A stretch of 64,000 bases of DNA from Novosphingobium sp. SG751A (GCF_013149295.1 NZ_JABGCB010000007.1:186001-250000); one strand, 5' to 3'; shown: positions 17,870 to 26,520, numbered from the stretch's first letter. Made by a program: numbers and translations. The notes: a model not told the origin generated them from the letters alone.

Positions 17870-18081
17870 CCCAAACCGCCACCGCCATGGATGGTGAAAC
17901 CGTCGACGAGATCTGCCACCGCATCCTGGGCAAGACGGCGGCGGTCACCGAACAGGTGCTGGAGCTGAACCCCGGCCTTGCCGAGATTGGCCCGCGCCTG
18001 CCCGGCGGCACGGCTGTGATCCTGCCCGATGCCAGCGCCGCCCAGACCGCCACCATCGATATCGTGCAGCTCTGGGATTAA
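17866..18081 (+). CDS. X: Tail protein X (P2 gpX family)
   Basis: 71 residues with a LysM-like fold: GETVDEICHRILGKTAAVTE then VLELNPGLAEIGPRLPGGTA, ending in TIDIVQLWD, all typical of gpX. It is an essential tail protein of uncertain exact place. Start ATG 17866 overlaps the preceding stop; the 29 upstream in-frame codons belong to another frame of the previous gene. Confidence 0.87.
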   Translation: MTQTATAMDGETVDEICHRILGKTAAVTEQVLELNPGLAEIGPRLPGGTAVILPDASAAQTATIDIVQLWD

Positions 18082-18085
18082 GCCG

Positions 18086-18586
18086 ATGCTGAAAATCAAC
18101 CTCCTGCGCGCCGCCCTGATGCAGGCCATGCCCGAACTCAAGGCCGCGCCCAAGAACCTCATCATGTGGGTGGATCGCGGCAAGGCGCAGTCGCGCGACA
18201 CCGACGATCTCTCCTTCGCCTTTGAATTCCAGCTCAACGTCCTGCTGGTCGAGTTCGCGGGCGATATCGCCGACTTTGCCCTCGCCCTCCTGATCTGGCT
18301 GCGCACCAACCAGCCCGATCTGTTTGCCATGGGTGCCGACGCCTTCGACTTCGAGGTCGATATTCTGGACAATGGCAAAGCCGATGTGCAGATCCGCCTG
18401 CAACTGCGCCAAGGCGTGGCGGTGGACATAACGCCCCAAGGCGCCAAGGCCAGCTACCTGCCTGAACCGGTTCCGATGTTCCCTGACGATCTGCCCTTCG
18501 GCGGCCTCGATGTCGCCCCGGTCCTGACATCGATCACCGTCAATGATGAGGATCTGCCGCCATGGGATGTGGTCGATGGCGAATGA
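18086..18586 (+). CDS. R: Tail completion protein (P2 gpR family)
   Basis: 166 residues, beginning MLKINLLRAALMQAMPELKA. The middle has FEFQLNVLLVEFAGDIADFA and LLIWLRTNQPDLF, the gpR signature. GpR with gpS finishes the head-proximal end of the tail. It starts 4 bp after X and overlaps S by 11 bp. Confidence 0.87.
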   Translation: MLKINLLRAALMQAMPELKAAPKNLIMWVDRGKAQSRDTDDLSFAFEFQLNVLLVEFAGDIADFALALLIWLRTNQPDLFAMGADAFDFEVDILDNGKADVQIRLQLRQGVAVDITPQGAKASYLPEPVPMFPDDLPFGGLDVAPVLTSITVNDEDLPPWDVVDGE

Positions 18587-19058
18587 CCTCTCCCGCCTCG
18601 ATGAATGGTTTGGCCGGATCGTGGCAGGCATGGCGCCTGCCCAGCGCCGCAAGGCCACGCTCAAGCTGGGCCGCCTGCTGCGCCAAGCCAACCTCAAACG
18701 CATCGCCGCCAACGTCGATCCCGATGGTTCCGCCTTCGCCGCGCGCAAACCCCGCCGCGATCTGCGCGGTCGCCTGCGCAAGGGCGCGCGCGGCAAGATG
18801 TTCAAGGGCCTGCGCAAAATGGCAAAATGGCGCGTGGATGCCGCCGCCGATGGCGTGGAAATCAAACCCGTCACCAACACCGCCGACCGCGTCGGCTCGG
18901 TCAGCCAGTTCGGCCTGACCGTCACCGTGGGCCGGGGCCGCGATGGCCGAAAGATCCGCGCCAAATATGCGGAACGCCGCCTGCTGGGCTTTGGCCGTGA
19001 TGATGAGGATCTGGCGCTGCAGGTGGCAGGGGAGATGCTGGAGCCGGACGGCCTCTAG
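18576..19058 (+). CDS. S: Tail completion/virion morphogenesis protein (P2 gpS family)
   Basis: 160 residues, strongly basic: LSRLDEWFGRIVAGMAPAQR and RRKATLKLGRLLRQANLKRI at the start, RRLLGFGRDDEDLALQVAGE at the end, matching the phage virion morphogenesis family. It is the last gene of the O-to-S block. In P2, V follows S; here the J block follows, after a late dyad that directly abuts the S stop. Confidence 0.85.
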   Translation: MANDLSRLDEWFGRIVAGMAPAQRRKATLKLGRLLRQANLKRIAANVDPDGSAFAARKPRRDLRGRLRKGARGKMFKGLRKMAKWRVDAAADGVEIKPVTNTADRVGSVSQFGLTVTVGRGRDGRKIRAKYAERRLLGFGRDDEDLALQVAGEMLEPDGL

Positions 19059-19077
19059 GGTAAACCGCCCCCTTACC
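19059..19077. promoter_or_regulatory. Late-gene dyad, copy 2 (before J)
   Basis: GGTAAACCGCCCCCTTACC. Its centre (19068) is 56 bp from the J start codon. A CGCGCGCGCG run follows at 19093-19102. Confidence 0.75.
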
Positions 19078-19123
19078 CTGCCATCCCCTCCCCGCGCGCG
19101 CGAAGGCCCGCCACAACGGGGGC

Positions 19124-19972
19124 ATGTCCAGCAGCACCTCCGTCATCGACCTGTCGCAGCTCCCCGCCCCCACGGTGGTGGAGAGCCTCGACTATGAGAC
19201 GATCCGCGCCGCGCTGATCGCCGATGTGCAGGAACTGCTGCCCACATGGGACGCCACGGTCGAGAGCGACCCGGCGGTCAAGGTACTGGAAGTCGCCGCC
19301 TATCGTGAGCTGCTGATCCGCCAGCAATTCAACGAGCGGGCCAAGCAATGCCTCCTCGCCTACGCCAAAGACAGCAACCTCGATCACCTCGGCGCGCTGC
19401 TGGGCGTCACCCGCCTGACCGGCGAGGACGACACCGCGCTGCTCTATCGTATCCAGCTTGCCCCCGATGCCTTCTCGGTCGCTGGCCCGGAAAGCGCCTA
19501 TGAATATCTCGCCCTTTCCGCCGACAGCACCATCGCCGACGCCAGCGTCACCAGCCCCAGCCCCGGTGTTGTCCTGGTCTCGCTCCTCTCGGCATCAGGC
19601 GACGGCACCGCCAGCGCGCAGCAAATCGCCAATGTCGAGGCCGCGCTGGCTGGCGCCCGCCCGCTCACCGATCAGGTCATCGTCCAATCTGCCACCATCG
19701 TGCCCTACACGATCACCGCCGCGATCACCGTGTTCGATGGCCCCGATGGCGATGTGGTGCTGGCCAATGCGCAGGCTGGGGCCGAAGCCTATCGTATTGC
19801 CGCGCGCAAGATCGGGCGCGACATCAACCGGGCCAACATCTTTGCCGCCATCGCGGTGGCGGGCGTCTCCAATGTGGCGCTGTCCAGCCCGGCGGCGGAC
19901 ATGCCGATGGACGACACCCAATGCGGCCATTGCCTTGCCATCAACCTGACGGTGGCGGGCCGTGGCGAATAA
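19124..19972 (+). CDS. J: Baseplate assembly protein J
   Basis: 282 residues. GpJ forms the outer wedge of the contractile-tail baseplate. Recognised by LPTWDATVESDPAVKVLEVA, AYRELLIRQQFNERAKQCLL, SNLDHLGALLGVTRL and the C-terminal RAKIGRD-type segment IGRDINRANIFAAIAVAG. Start ATG 19124 follows GGGGGC and lies 56 bp from the dyad centre. Stop overlaps gene I. Confidence 0.92.
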   Translation: MSSSTSVIDLSQLPAPTVVESLDYETIRAALIADVQELLPTWDATVESDPAVKVLEVAAYRELLIRQQFNERAKQCLLAYAKDSNLDHLGALLGVTRLTGEDDTALLYRIQLAPDAFSVAGPESAYEYLALSADSTIADASVTSPSPGVVLVSLLSASGDGTASAQQIANVEAALAGARPLTDQVIVQSATIVPYTITAAITVFDGPDGDVVLANAQAGAEAYRIAARKIGRDINRANIFAAIAVAGVSNVALSSPAADMPMDDTQCGHCLAINLTVAGRGE

Positions 19973-20600
19973 CCCTTCCCTCCTGCCGCCCAACGCGCGC
20001 CCGCTCGAACATGCGCTGGCCGGGGCCATGGCGCGCATCACCGCCATCCCCACGCCGCTCACCGACCTTGTGCGCCCCGATGCGATCCCGGCCTCGATCC
20101 TGCCGTGGCTGGCTTGGGGCCTGTCGGTCAACCGCTGGCGCCCAAGCTGGAGCGAGGAGCAGCGCCGCGCCGCCACCGCGCAGGCCATCCCCAATGCCAA
20201 GATCCGGGGCAGCCGCGCCGCCGCCGAGGCGGTGATCGCCGATTACGACCCGCGCATCACCCTGACCGAATGGTGGGAGGAAGGCGGCACCGGCGTGCCC
20301 TACACCTTCTTCTGCACCCTGCCGCTCGATGGCGCGTTCGACGATCTGGCCACGGCCAGCTTCGCCACCGAGCTTTACCGCGATCTGGTGCGCGTCAAAC
20401 CCGCCCGCGCCCATTTCACCCTGCGCCAGCGCATCATGGCCAAGGTCACCCTGCCCATGGCCGCCGTGGCGCGCGCGTGGCGGATGGACCGCACCATGGC
20501 GACGATGATCGCCCCCGACCCCGCCGACGATCTCAAACTGACCACCGAATATGGCGAGCCGCTCGAGGATGCGGACGGCATCGCTTGGGAGTACATCTGA
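19962..20600 (+). CDS. I: Tail protein I (baseplate, P2 gpI family)
   Basis: 212 residues from a GTG at 19962 that overlaps the J stop. GpI bridges baseplate and fibres. Signature stretches are LLPPNARPLEHALAGAMARI, SILPWLAWGLSVNRWRPSWS and ITLTEWWEEGGTGVPYTFF. Its stop overlaps the next ATG (TGATG). Confidence 0.88.
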   Translation: MANNPSLLPPNARPLEHALAGAMARITAIPTPLTDLVRPDAIPASILPWLAWGLSVNRWRPSWSEEQRRAATAQAIPNAKIRGSRAAAEAVIADYDPRITLTEWWEEGGTGVPYTFFCTLPLDGAFDDLATASFATELYRDLVRVKPARAHFTLRQRIMAKVTLPMAAVARAWRMDRTMATMIAPDPADDLKLTTEYGEPLEDADGIAWEYI

Positions 20601-21658
20601 TGGACCCGCTGCTGATTACCCTGACCAAAGCGGGCCTCTCGGCCATTGTCGGCGATGACAGCCCCTCGCTCGGCCCGGTGGTCATCACCCAGCTTGGCCT
20701 GACCGACGCGGTCTTTACCGTGGCCAGCACGCTCGAGGCCCTGCCCGGCGAATTCAAGCGCATCGACGTTTCGGGTCAGCAGGCGGGCGATGACACGCTG
20801 CACATGACCGCGCTCGATGCCTCGGACGATGTCTATTCCTATCGCGGTTTCGCGCTCTATCTGGCCGATGGCACACTGTTTGCCGTCTATGGCCAGAGCG
20901 GCCCCATCGCCGCCAAGGCCGCGCCCTCGGCCTCCTTCTTCGTGCTGGATATCAAGCTGGCCGAAGGGCAGGCCGAGAGCATCAGTTTCGGCGACACCAA
21001 CTTCCTCAACCCGCCCGCCACCACCACCCGTCAAGGCGTGGTCGAACTGGCCACCAATGCCGAGGCCAGCGCAGGCACCGACACCCAGCGCGCCCTGACC
21101 CCGGCAGCGATGCAGGCCGCCATCCTCGCCCTGCTGCTGCGCGTCGATGGCGCAGGCTCCACCCTCGATGCCGATCTGCTCGATGGCCAGCATGGCGCAT
21201 GGTATGCCGATATCGTCTCGCGCCTTGGCTATGTGCCCTTCGACAGCGTGGGCTTTACCGGCGCGGCCATCCTCACCCTGCTCAAAACGGTCGATGGCGC
21301 GGGCACCGATCTTGATGCCGATCTGCTCGACGGCAAACACGCCGCCGCCTTTGTCCTGGTCGAGGATGCCGCCACCTTCGGCTCCAATGCCAACGGCTAT
21401 TGGCGCAGGATGCCGAACGGCCTGATCGAACAATGGGGTGAGGTGACGGCGGGCGAGAGCAGCTCGCCGCCCTCGCTGACCTTCCCCATCCCCTTCACCG
21501 ATCTGGCCTCGGTCAACCTTCAGGTCACCGCGCGCACCCCCAACCCCGGCGCGGTCAGCGGCAACAGCGTGGGCGGCAACAAGGTCAGCCTCACCCAATT
21601 CAACGTGTTCTCCGACGACCTCGACCGCGCGGTCTTCTGGCGCGCTCTCGGAAAGTAA
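20600..21658 (+). CDS. Tail fibre protein (P2 gpH-like N-terminus)
   Basis: 352 residues. The N-terminal 140 residues match the baseplate-binding part of P2-type fibres (LLITLTKAGLSAIVGDDSPS; FAVYGQSGPIAAKAAPSASF). Then come TRQGVVELATNAEASAGTDT and two copies of the fibre repeat with LDADLLDG (around residues 193 and 237). The C-terminus (NGYWRRMPNGLIEQWGEVT) is a typical fibre tip/collar domain. No gpG chaperone follows; a tailspike gene does. Confidence 0.85.
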   Translation: MDPLLITLTKAGLSAIVGDDSPSLGPVVITQLGLTDAVFTVASTLEALPGEFKRIDVSGQQAGDDTLHMTALDASDDVYSYRGFALYLADGTLFAVYGQSGPIAAKAAPSASFFVLDIKLAEGQAESISFGDTNFLNPPATTTRQGVVELATNAEASAGTDTQRALTPAAMQAAILALLLRVDGAGSTLDADLLDGQHGAWYADIVSRLGYVPFDSVGFTGAAILTLLKTVDGAGTDLDADLLDGKHAAAFVLVEDAATFGSNANGYWRRMPNGLIEQWGEVTAGESSSPPSLTFPIPFTDLASVNLQVTARTPNPGAVSGNSVGGNKVSLTQFNVFSDDLDRAVFWRALGK

Positions 21659-21664
21659 GCCCCC

Positions 21665-24271
21665 ATGGTCAAAATCACCAACCTCGATCTTTTGGCCGAT
21701 GACGCCATCGACGGCACCGAAACCCTGCCGGTGGTCAAAGGCGGCAAAAGCTGGCGCGCGCGTCTGGCCGCTCTGGCCGCGCCGATGGTCGCCGCCGCCA
21801 GTGCCGCGCGCGATGTGGCGCTGGCCGCGCTGGCCAGCACCCAAGCCGTGGCCGCCACGCTGCCCTATCCCAATTATGCCAGCACGGCGGCGGCGCAGGC
21901 TGACAGTAACCTCCTTGCCACACGGCAATATACGGTCCTGTCGGGCACCCAGATCCTGATCTACACGAAGGTTTCCTCCAGCGCCTCAACGCCTTTCGGC
22001 ATCATCCCGACCACGCCTTACGTGGACCGCCTGAAGAATCGTTCGGCGGTTCCGTCCATCGACTTTGGGGCGGTGGGCGATGGCGCTCATGCGGTGGCCG
22101 ATCAGGCGGGCTTTGCCGCCGCCATTGCCTATGCGCAAGGGACTGCCGCGCTGCCGCTCGGCTCGGGCGACACGATCTTTAATGACGTGGGCATCGTCTT
22201 GGAACCGGGCGTCTATGATGCGGGCGGCTTTGTCTTTGCCGGAAAGCCCATCAATATTCGGGCGCGCGTTCCCCATACGGTGGTGATCCGCATCCCTGCC
22301 GGGCAATATTTTGCGACCCATTCGGGCAATCCCACCACTGTCGTCATGGATGGTCTGATTTTTGTTGGCGGGAAAGGCGCCTACAAAAACACCAACACCG
22401 CCACCAATATTTCTTGGCGGGTGGAATTCACCAACAACAGCTTCCACAACTACACCGAATGCGCGATCCAGAATTCCGCGACCGATAGCCCCGCGCTGCA
22501 TGTCAAGAATTGCCGGTTCGGCGGCGGGATGCCGACCGGGCTGCAAACCTGCGGCATCTCTTGGCGCGGCATGGCCGACCAGACCATCATCGAAGATTGC
22601 TACATGAGTGGCAACACCTATCACATCGTCATCGGGCCGCATCCGGGCAGCCACGTCACGATCCAGCGCTGCTATTTTCAGGGCGGCAACGATTCGAGCG
22701 TTCCGCGCACCAAGGCTGACATCTGGCTCAAGCCGAATACGAGCGGCGGCGAAACCAACAGCGGTCACAACTCGATCATCTATAACTGCCGCTTCGGCGG
22801 CGAATTGCTGGACAGCGCCTATCCTACGCCGCGCATCCTGATTGCCAACGAGGACACCTCGCTCGGCGGGAGCAACTCGCAATATCCGCCTTCGTTCACC
22901 GATACTTCCGGCGATATTTCCGGCTTCAAGATTTTCGACAACCATGTCGGCAATCCCTCGCCGTTCAATGCGCCGTTCATCCGCTCCTATGTGACCAATA
23001 CGCGCTATTTCCATGGGCGCGGCAATACGTTCGTAGGCGGAACGCTGACGAAATACATCGAATTCCCGCTTGGGCGTAACCCCAACTATTCCAACAATAA
23101 CAACCGCTTTGAATTGGATGACACGGCCTCGAATATCCCGCTGGCCCTGTCCAACGTGCCGGTTGGTCGCCTCGATGATCGCAGCGGGGCTTGGCTTGGT
23201 GATATCAATGCCATGCCCGCGATCCCGATCAGCGATGACCCGCTGGTGGTTCCGGTCGCGGTGGGCCTGTCTGGCTATGACTTATCCTATGCGTCCGGCA
23301 CGACTTCGGTGGCTGTGGCCGATCCCTATGGCGCGAATGAATACGCGGCGGTGACCGGCCTTGCCTTGCTGGGCTTTACCGATCCTTACGCCGGGGCGGG
23401 CGGGCCGATGTTCTTGGAGGTCAGCCTTTCCAAGGCGGCAAGCAATACGCTGTCCTATGTGACGGTCGATGTGGTGAACACCTCGAACAACTATTATTCA
23501 TTCCTCCGCACCTTCCCGCTTCCGGCCAATGGCTCACCGGCCAAGCTGATGCTGCCGTTCTACCTCGCGGCCAATGCCAATCCCGGCTCGTGGCAATTCC
23601 GCGTCTATGGCAGCGGCATTGTCGCGGGCAGTGCCGATACCTTTGTGCTGGGCGACATGATCCTCACCAAGGGGACGGGGCGCACTGGCCGCGACAAGGC
23701 TTTGACGCGCTTCGGCGGCATCCAGCCTTCCAATCGCCGTTTGATCGGCGGCGCGGCGGCAGTGCTGCCCACCGGCTGGTCGATGAGCGGCACCCCGGCG
23801 GGCGCGACCATTGCCGTCACCAAGGTCGGCACTGATCAGTATGGCGATTTCGTGGAGTTTTCGCACACCGGCACCACGACCGGCTCTGGCGGCTGGGTGC
23901 TGCGTTTCCAGCCTCAGAAATCCATGAGCTATGTGGCCGGGTCCAATTATCGCTGCCACGTTCCCATGCGGATCATCAGCGGCGATTTCTCGGCGGGCAC
24001 CACGCAAACCGGTTACGACGGCTCATCCGGCAAGCTCACCATGCAGGTCGGCAGCTACAGCGCGGCGGATAGTCTGCTGGTGCAGCGCGGCATCGCCTTC
24101 ACCCCGAACAGCAACTTCGCCCTCTACGGGCGGACGCTCACCGAGGGCGCGGCCTATTTCCACAATGGGGCCGACTACCTCTGGCCGCTGCTCAACATCA
24201 ACTACGCCAGCGGCGTCACGCTGAACACGGTTTTCCGCGTCTACGCCCCCATCTTCAACCGCACCAAATAA
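21665..24271 (+). CDS. Tailspike-like protein with right-handed beta-helix
   Basis: 868 residues. The first 110 residues look like a virion-anchoring and coiled region (AAASAARDVALAALASTQAV). SIDFGAVGDGAHAVADQAGF then opens a pectate-lyase-like beta-helix, with repeated N- and G-rich turns (VEFTNNSFHNYTECAIQNSA; TIQRCYFQGGNDSS) to about residue 480. A beta-rich C-terminal part follows. Such spikes bind and often cleave surface polysaccharide, so this gene probably sets host range. Its codon use looks less GC-biased than that of J or I, which fits separate acquisition. Active-site residues cannot be assigned. Confidence 0.8.
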   Translation: MVKITNLDLLADDAIDGTETLPVVKGGKSWRARLAALAAPMVAAASAARDVALAALASTQAVAATLPYPNYASTAAAQADSNLLATRQYTVLSGTQILIYTKVSSSASTPFGIIPTTPYVDRLKNRSAVPSIDFGAVGDGAHAVADQAGFAAAIAYAQGTAALPLGSGDTIFNDVGIVLEPGVYDAGGFVFAGKPINIRARVPHTVVIRIPAGQYFATHSGNPTTVVMDGLIFVGGKGAYKNTNTATNISWRVEFTNNSFHNYTECAIQNSATDSPALHVKNCRFGGGMPTGLQTCGISWRGMADQTIIEDCYMSGNTYHIVIGPHPGSHVTIQRCYFQGGNDSSVPRTKADIWLKPNTSGGETNSGHNSIIYNCRFGGELLDSAYPTPRILIANEDTSLGGSNSQYPPSFTDTSGDISGFKIFDNHVGNPSPFNAPFIRSYVTNTRYFHGRGNTFVGGTLTKYIEFPLGRNPNYSNNNNRFELDDTASNIPLALSNVPVGRLDDRSGAWLGDINAMPAIPISDDPLVVPVAVGLSGYDLSYASGTTSVAVADPYGANEYAAVTGLALLGFTDPYAGAGGPMFLEVSLSKAASNTLSYVTVDVVNTSNNYYSFLRTFPLPANGSPAKLMLPFYLAANANPGSWQFRVYGSGIVAGSADTFVLGDMILTKGTGRTGRDKALTRFGGIQPSNRRLIGGAAAVLPTGWSMSGTPAGATIAVTKVGTDQYGDFVEFSHTGTTTGSGGWVLRFQPQKSMSYVAGSNYRCHVPMRIISGDFSAGTTQTGYDGSSGKLTMQVGSYSAADSLLVQRGIAFTPNSNFALYGRTLTEGAAYFHNGADYLWPLLNINYASGVTLNTVFRVYAPIFNRTK

Positions 24272-24281
24272 GAGGCTCCCC

Positions 24282-24521
24282 ATGTCCACCCCCTTTGGTT
24301 TCACCATGTCCGGCCCGATCAAGGACGTGCGCACCGATCTGGCAGCGCGGCCTGCCAATGACCCGACTTTCCCCCAAGCCTGCGCCGATTTTCTGTTGGG
24401 CCAGCTCGAAGCGCTGCCCGAGGAAAAGAATGTGACGCTGACCATTCAGGGCGTCCTTGGCTGGCAAGACGCGCAGATCGCCGGGCCGCTGGCCTTCAGC
24501 GTCTTCGGCAACGCGACCTGA
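24282..24521 (+). CDS. Small hypothetical phage protein
   Basis: 79 residues, MSTPFGFTMSGPIKDVRTDL at the start, soluble. It lies 10 bp after the tailspike and 10 bp before the holin-like gene, so it is in the same transcript. No family recognised. Position would fit a spike accessory or a lysis-cassette gene. Confidence 0.6.
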   Translation: MSTPFGFTMSGPIKDVRTDLAARPANDPTFPQACADFLLGQLEALPEEKNVTLTIQGVLGWQDAQIAGPLAFSVFGNAT

Positions 24522-24531
24522 CAGGTGCCCC

Positions 24532-24789
24532 ATGGCTGACCTGTCGCCCCTGCCATCGCCTGTGCTGGCAACCGCATCGCTGGCCGCGCCTCATGCGCGC
24601 GGCTGGTGGGACACTCTCTTTGCCCTGATGGTGATGGCCTTGGCGAATTTCTGGGAGGCCCTGCCTCACCTTATCCAATTGGGCGGCCTTGTCGTGGTCT
24701 GCCTTACCGCCGTGCAGAAGCTGATCGAGCTGGGCTGGATCAGGAATCCGCGGCGCGCAAAACAGGAGCAATCCGATGACCTTGGTTGA
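24532..24789 (+). CDS. Small membrane protein, holin candidate
   Basis: 85 residues with hydrophobic stretches WWDTLFALMVMALANFWEAL and LIQLGGLVVVCLTAVQKLIE and a charged tail (RNPRRAKQEQSDDLG). Size, charge and position before a second membrane protein and a lysozyme suit a holin or holin partner. Start ATG 24532 with AGGTG upstream. Overlaps the next gene by 14 bp. Confidence 0.65.
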   Translation: MADLSPLPSPVLATASLAAPHARGWWDTLFALMVMALANFWEALPHLIQLGGLVVVCLTAVQKLIELGWIRNPRRAKQEQSDDLG

Positions 24790-25018
24790 AGATGCGCGTC
24801 AGGCTTGGCGCTGGTGGTCGGTGCGCATGGCCGCGCTGGCCGGTGTGGTCGCGGGCGCGCTGGTGGCCCAGCCCCAGATCCTGACCGGGCTGGTGGCCTA
24901 TGTGCCCGAACGCTGGCGCCCGCTGGCCTCGGCGCTGGCCGGGCTGGCGGTCTTTGCCGCGCCCACCGCGCTGCGTCTGATCCAGCAAGGGAGCAAGCCC
25001 GATGGCAACGCAGCCTGA
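24776..25018 (+). CDS. Holin-like membrane protein (DUF7940-type)
   Basis: 80 residues: WRWWSVRMAALAGVVAGALV as first helix, a YVPERWRPLASALAGLAVFA loop and second helix, and a short tail. The pattern W-x-S-x-R, two helices and a central P-x-x-W resembles small phage holin-associated proteins. Overlaps the lysozyme gene by 17 bp, the usual tight packing of a lysis cassette. Confidence 0.6.
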   Translation: MTLVEDARQAWRWWSVRMAALAGVVAGALVAQPQILTGLVAYVPERWRPLASALAGLAVFAAPTALRLIQQGSKPDGNAA

Positions 25019-25604
25019 AACCGGACAGGTCAAAAAGGGCGGCGTGGTGGTGTTGATAGCGGCGCTGCTGGCGCTGATCGGCCCGGCCACCACGCAATTG
25101 GTGCTGACCGAGATCCCCAAGGAAGAGAGTGGCCGCAAGGTGGCGGTCGCCGTCTCGCCTCAAGCCAGGACCGCCACGATCACGAATATCAGCGGCAAGC
25201 AGTATTTGCGAGTCTACCTCGATATGATCGGCGTGGCCACGGCCTGCGACGGACTGACCGGCGAGGGCATCAAGGTGGGCCGGGAGTTCACCGAGCAGCA
25301 ATGCGCCCAGATGCTGGTGGACCGGCTGACGGCTGACGGGGCGCATATCATGGCCTGCACCCCCGGCCTCGCGCTCTCGATCCCGCGCCGGGATAACGTC
25401 CGCTATGCCGCGCTCAGTCTGGGTCATCATGTGGGCTGGCCGACCTATTGCCGCTCGACCATGCGCCGCCAGATCAACGCGGGCCAGATCCGCGCCGCCT
25501 GCAACAGCCTGACATGGTTCAACAAGGCCGGTGGCCGCGTGATCCCCGGCATCGTCGCGCGCCGCAAACGAGAGCAGGCGATTTGCCTGCGCGATGCCGC
25601 CTGA
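25002..25604 (+). CDS. Lysozyme-fold endolysin (GH24 / P21-R type) lacking the usual catalytic Glu
   Basis: 200 residues. Residues about 13-34 (GVVVLIAALLALIGPATTQL) form an N-terminal membrane or signal-arrest-release segment. The rest aligns by eye with phage 21 R: YLDMIGVATACDGLTGEGIK against YKDIVGVWTVCHGHTG, then EQQCAQMLVDRL, CRSTMRRQINAGQIRAACN and GGRVIPGIVARRKREQAICL. The Asp and Thr of the GH24 triad are present with correct spacing, but the Glu nine residues before the Asp is replaced (ISGKQYLRVYLD). Either another residue acts or the protein has lost lytic activity. Position leaves little doubt that it is the lysis gene. Confidence 0.8.
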   Translation: MATQPETGQVKKGGVVVLIAALLALIGPATTQLVLTEIPKEESGRKVAVAVSPQARTATITNISGKQYLRVYLDMIGVATACDGLTGEGIKVGREFTEQQCAQMLVDRLTADGAHIMACTPGLALSIPRRDNVRYAALSLGHHVGWPTYCRSTMRRQINAGQIRAACNSLTWFNKAGGRVIPGIVARRKREQAICLRDAA

Positions 25605-25647
25605 TTTCCCCCTTCCGCGCCCACTGGCGCCCATTGGAGTAATTGCC

Positions 25648-25953
25648 ATGAATATTGTTCTGTATCTTCTCGCGCTCTTGCTGATCGGCCTCGCTGTCGC
25701 CGATTGGCGCACCACCCGCGCCGGGCTGATGTCGGGCCGCGCTGGCGAGGGCAATCGGCTGCTGGCCTTCGTGATGGCCCGTATCGGGGTGGAAGCCACC
25801 CTCATCGGCAAGACCGTGCTGATTTCGGCATTCGCGATCTGGATGGTGACGGGCGGCGCCGCTTCCCAACTTGAAGCGCTGGTGACGCTGCTGATGCTCG
25901 ATGCGCTCTATGCATGGGTCGTTCGCAAGAACCTGCGCATCCTCAACCCCTGA
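25648..25953 (+). CDS. Small membrane protein (DUF5658-like), lysis cassette
   Basis: 101 residues with three hydrophobic segments: MNIVLYLLALLLIGLAVADW, LIGKTVLISAFAIWMVTGG and QLEALVTLLMLDALYAWVV. The DWRTTRAGLMSGRAGEGNRL loop resembles DUF5658 membrane proteins. Start ATG 25648 has GGAGT upstream. Between endolysin and spanin it could be an antiholin or holin; that is positional inference. Confidence 0.65.
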   Translation: MNIVLYLLALLLIGLAVADWRTTRAGLMSGRAGEGNRLLAFVMARIGVEATLIGKTVLISAFAIWMVTGGAASQLEALVTLLMLDALYAWVVRKNLRILNP

Positions 25954-25986
25954 CCCGATCCCCCGCTGCCGAAAGGATGCCTGACG

Positions 25987-26520
25987 ATGGGCAAGCTCGC
26001 CTCCCTCGCCCTGTCCCTGCTCACCGGCTCGCTCTGGCGCTGGCCGCTGGCGCTCCTGCGCTGGATCACCGCAACGCCTGCGCGGGCTTGGGCGGCAATA
26101 GCCATCCTCGCACTGGCGGGCACCGGATTGGAGTACCGCCTTGTCAGAAATTACGGGGCCATAAGCCACGCGGCCATCGCTCAATTGAAGGCCGAACAAT
26201 CGCAAGCCAAGGCCATCAAAGCCTTGGCGGAATTGAAATATAGGATTCTTGCCCATGATGCAGGCCAAAACTATGCCGCGCTGCAAGCGCAGGGCGATGC
26301 TCGCCTTGCCGCTTACATTGCTGATCACCGCGTGCGGATCGCGGCCCCAACCCATTCCGCCAGCGCCGCCCAAGGTGGAAATCCCGCAATTCTTGCGAAC
26401 GCCGCCCCAGACCAACTCGTGGCGACGCTGACCATCAGCGAGGCAGATTTGCGGGTTTGCGATGCGAACTATGCCTATGCCCGCGCGGCCTTTGATTGGG
26501 CTCAAAGGATCGGCGAGTGA
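25987..26520 (+). CDS. Inner-membrane spanin (Rz-like)
   Basis: 177 residues with an N-terminal transmembrane segment (about 34-50, AWAAIAILALAGTGLEYRLV) and a long alanine-rich periplasmic helix (AIAQLKAEQSQAKAIKALAE). It ends with a CDANYAYARAAFDWAQ segment like other Rz-type proteins. A lipoprotein ORF with lipobox is nested in the +1 frame, the classic Rz/Rz1 arrangement that fuses inner and outer membranes at lysis. Its stop overlaps the GTG of gene V. Confidence 0.75.
   Translation: MGKLASLALSLLTGSLWRWPLALLRWITATPARAWAAIAILALAGTGLEYRLVRNYGAISHAAIAQLKAEQSQAKAIKALAELKYRILAHDAGQNYAALQAQGDARLAAYIADHRVRIAAPTHSASAAQGGNPAILANAAPDQLVATLTISEADLRVCDANYAYARAAFDWAQRIGE
26249..26431 (+). CDS. Outer-membrane spanin lipoprotein (Rz1-like), nested in Rz
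   Basis: 60 residues entirely inside the Rz-like gene, in the +1 frame. A basic N-terminus (RCKRRAM) and a hydrophobic stretch (LALPLTLLITAC) end in a lipobox cysteine, followed by the proline-rich SRPQPIPPAPPKVEIP expected of Rz1. The exact start is uncertain: ATG at 26249, 26273 or 26297, the last with AGGG just upstream. Confidence 0.75.
   Translation: MPMMQAKTMPRCKRRAMLALPLTLLITACGSRPQPIPPAPPKVEIPQFLRTPPQTNSWRR

Noticed and set aside
20375..21928. 517-codon minus-strand ORF under the fibre gene
   Set aside because: Antisense shadow of I, the fibre gene and the start of the tailspike.
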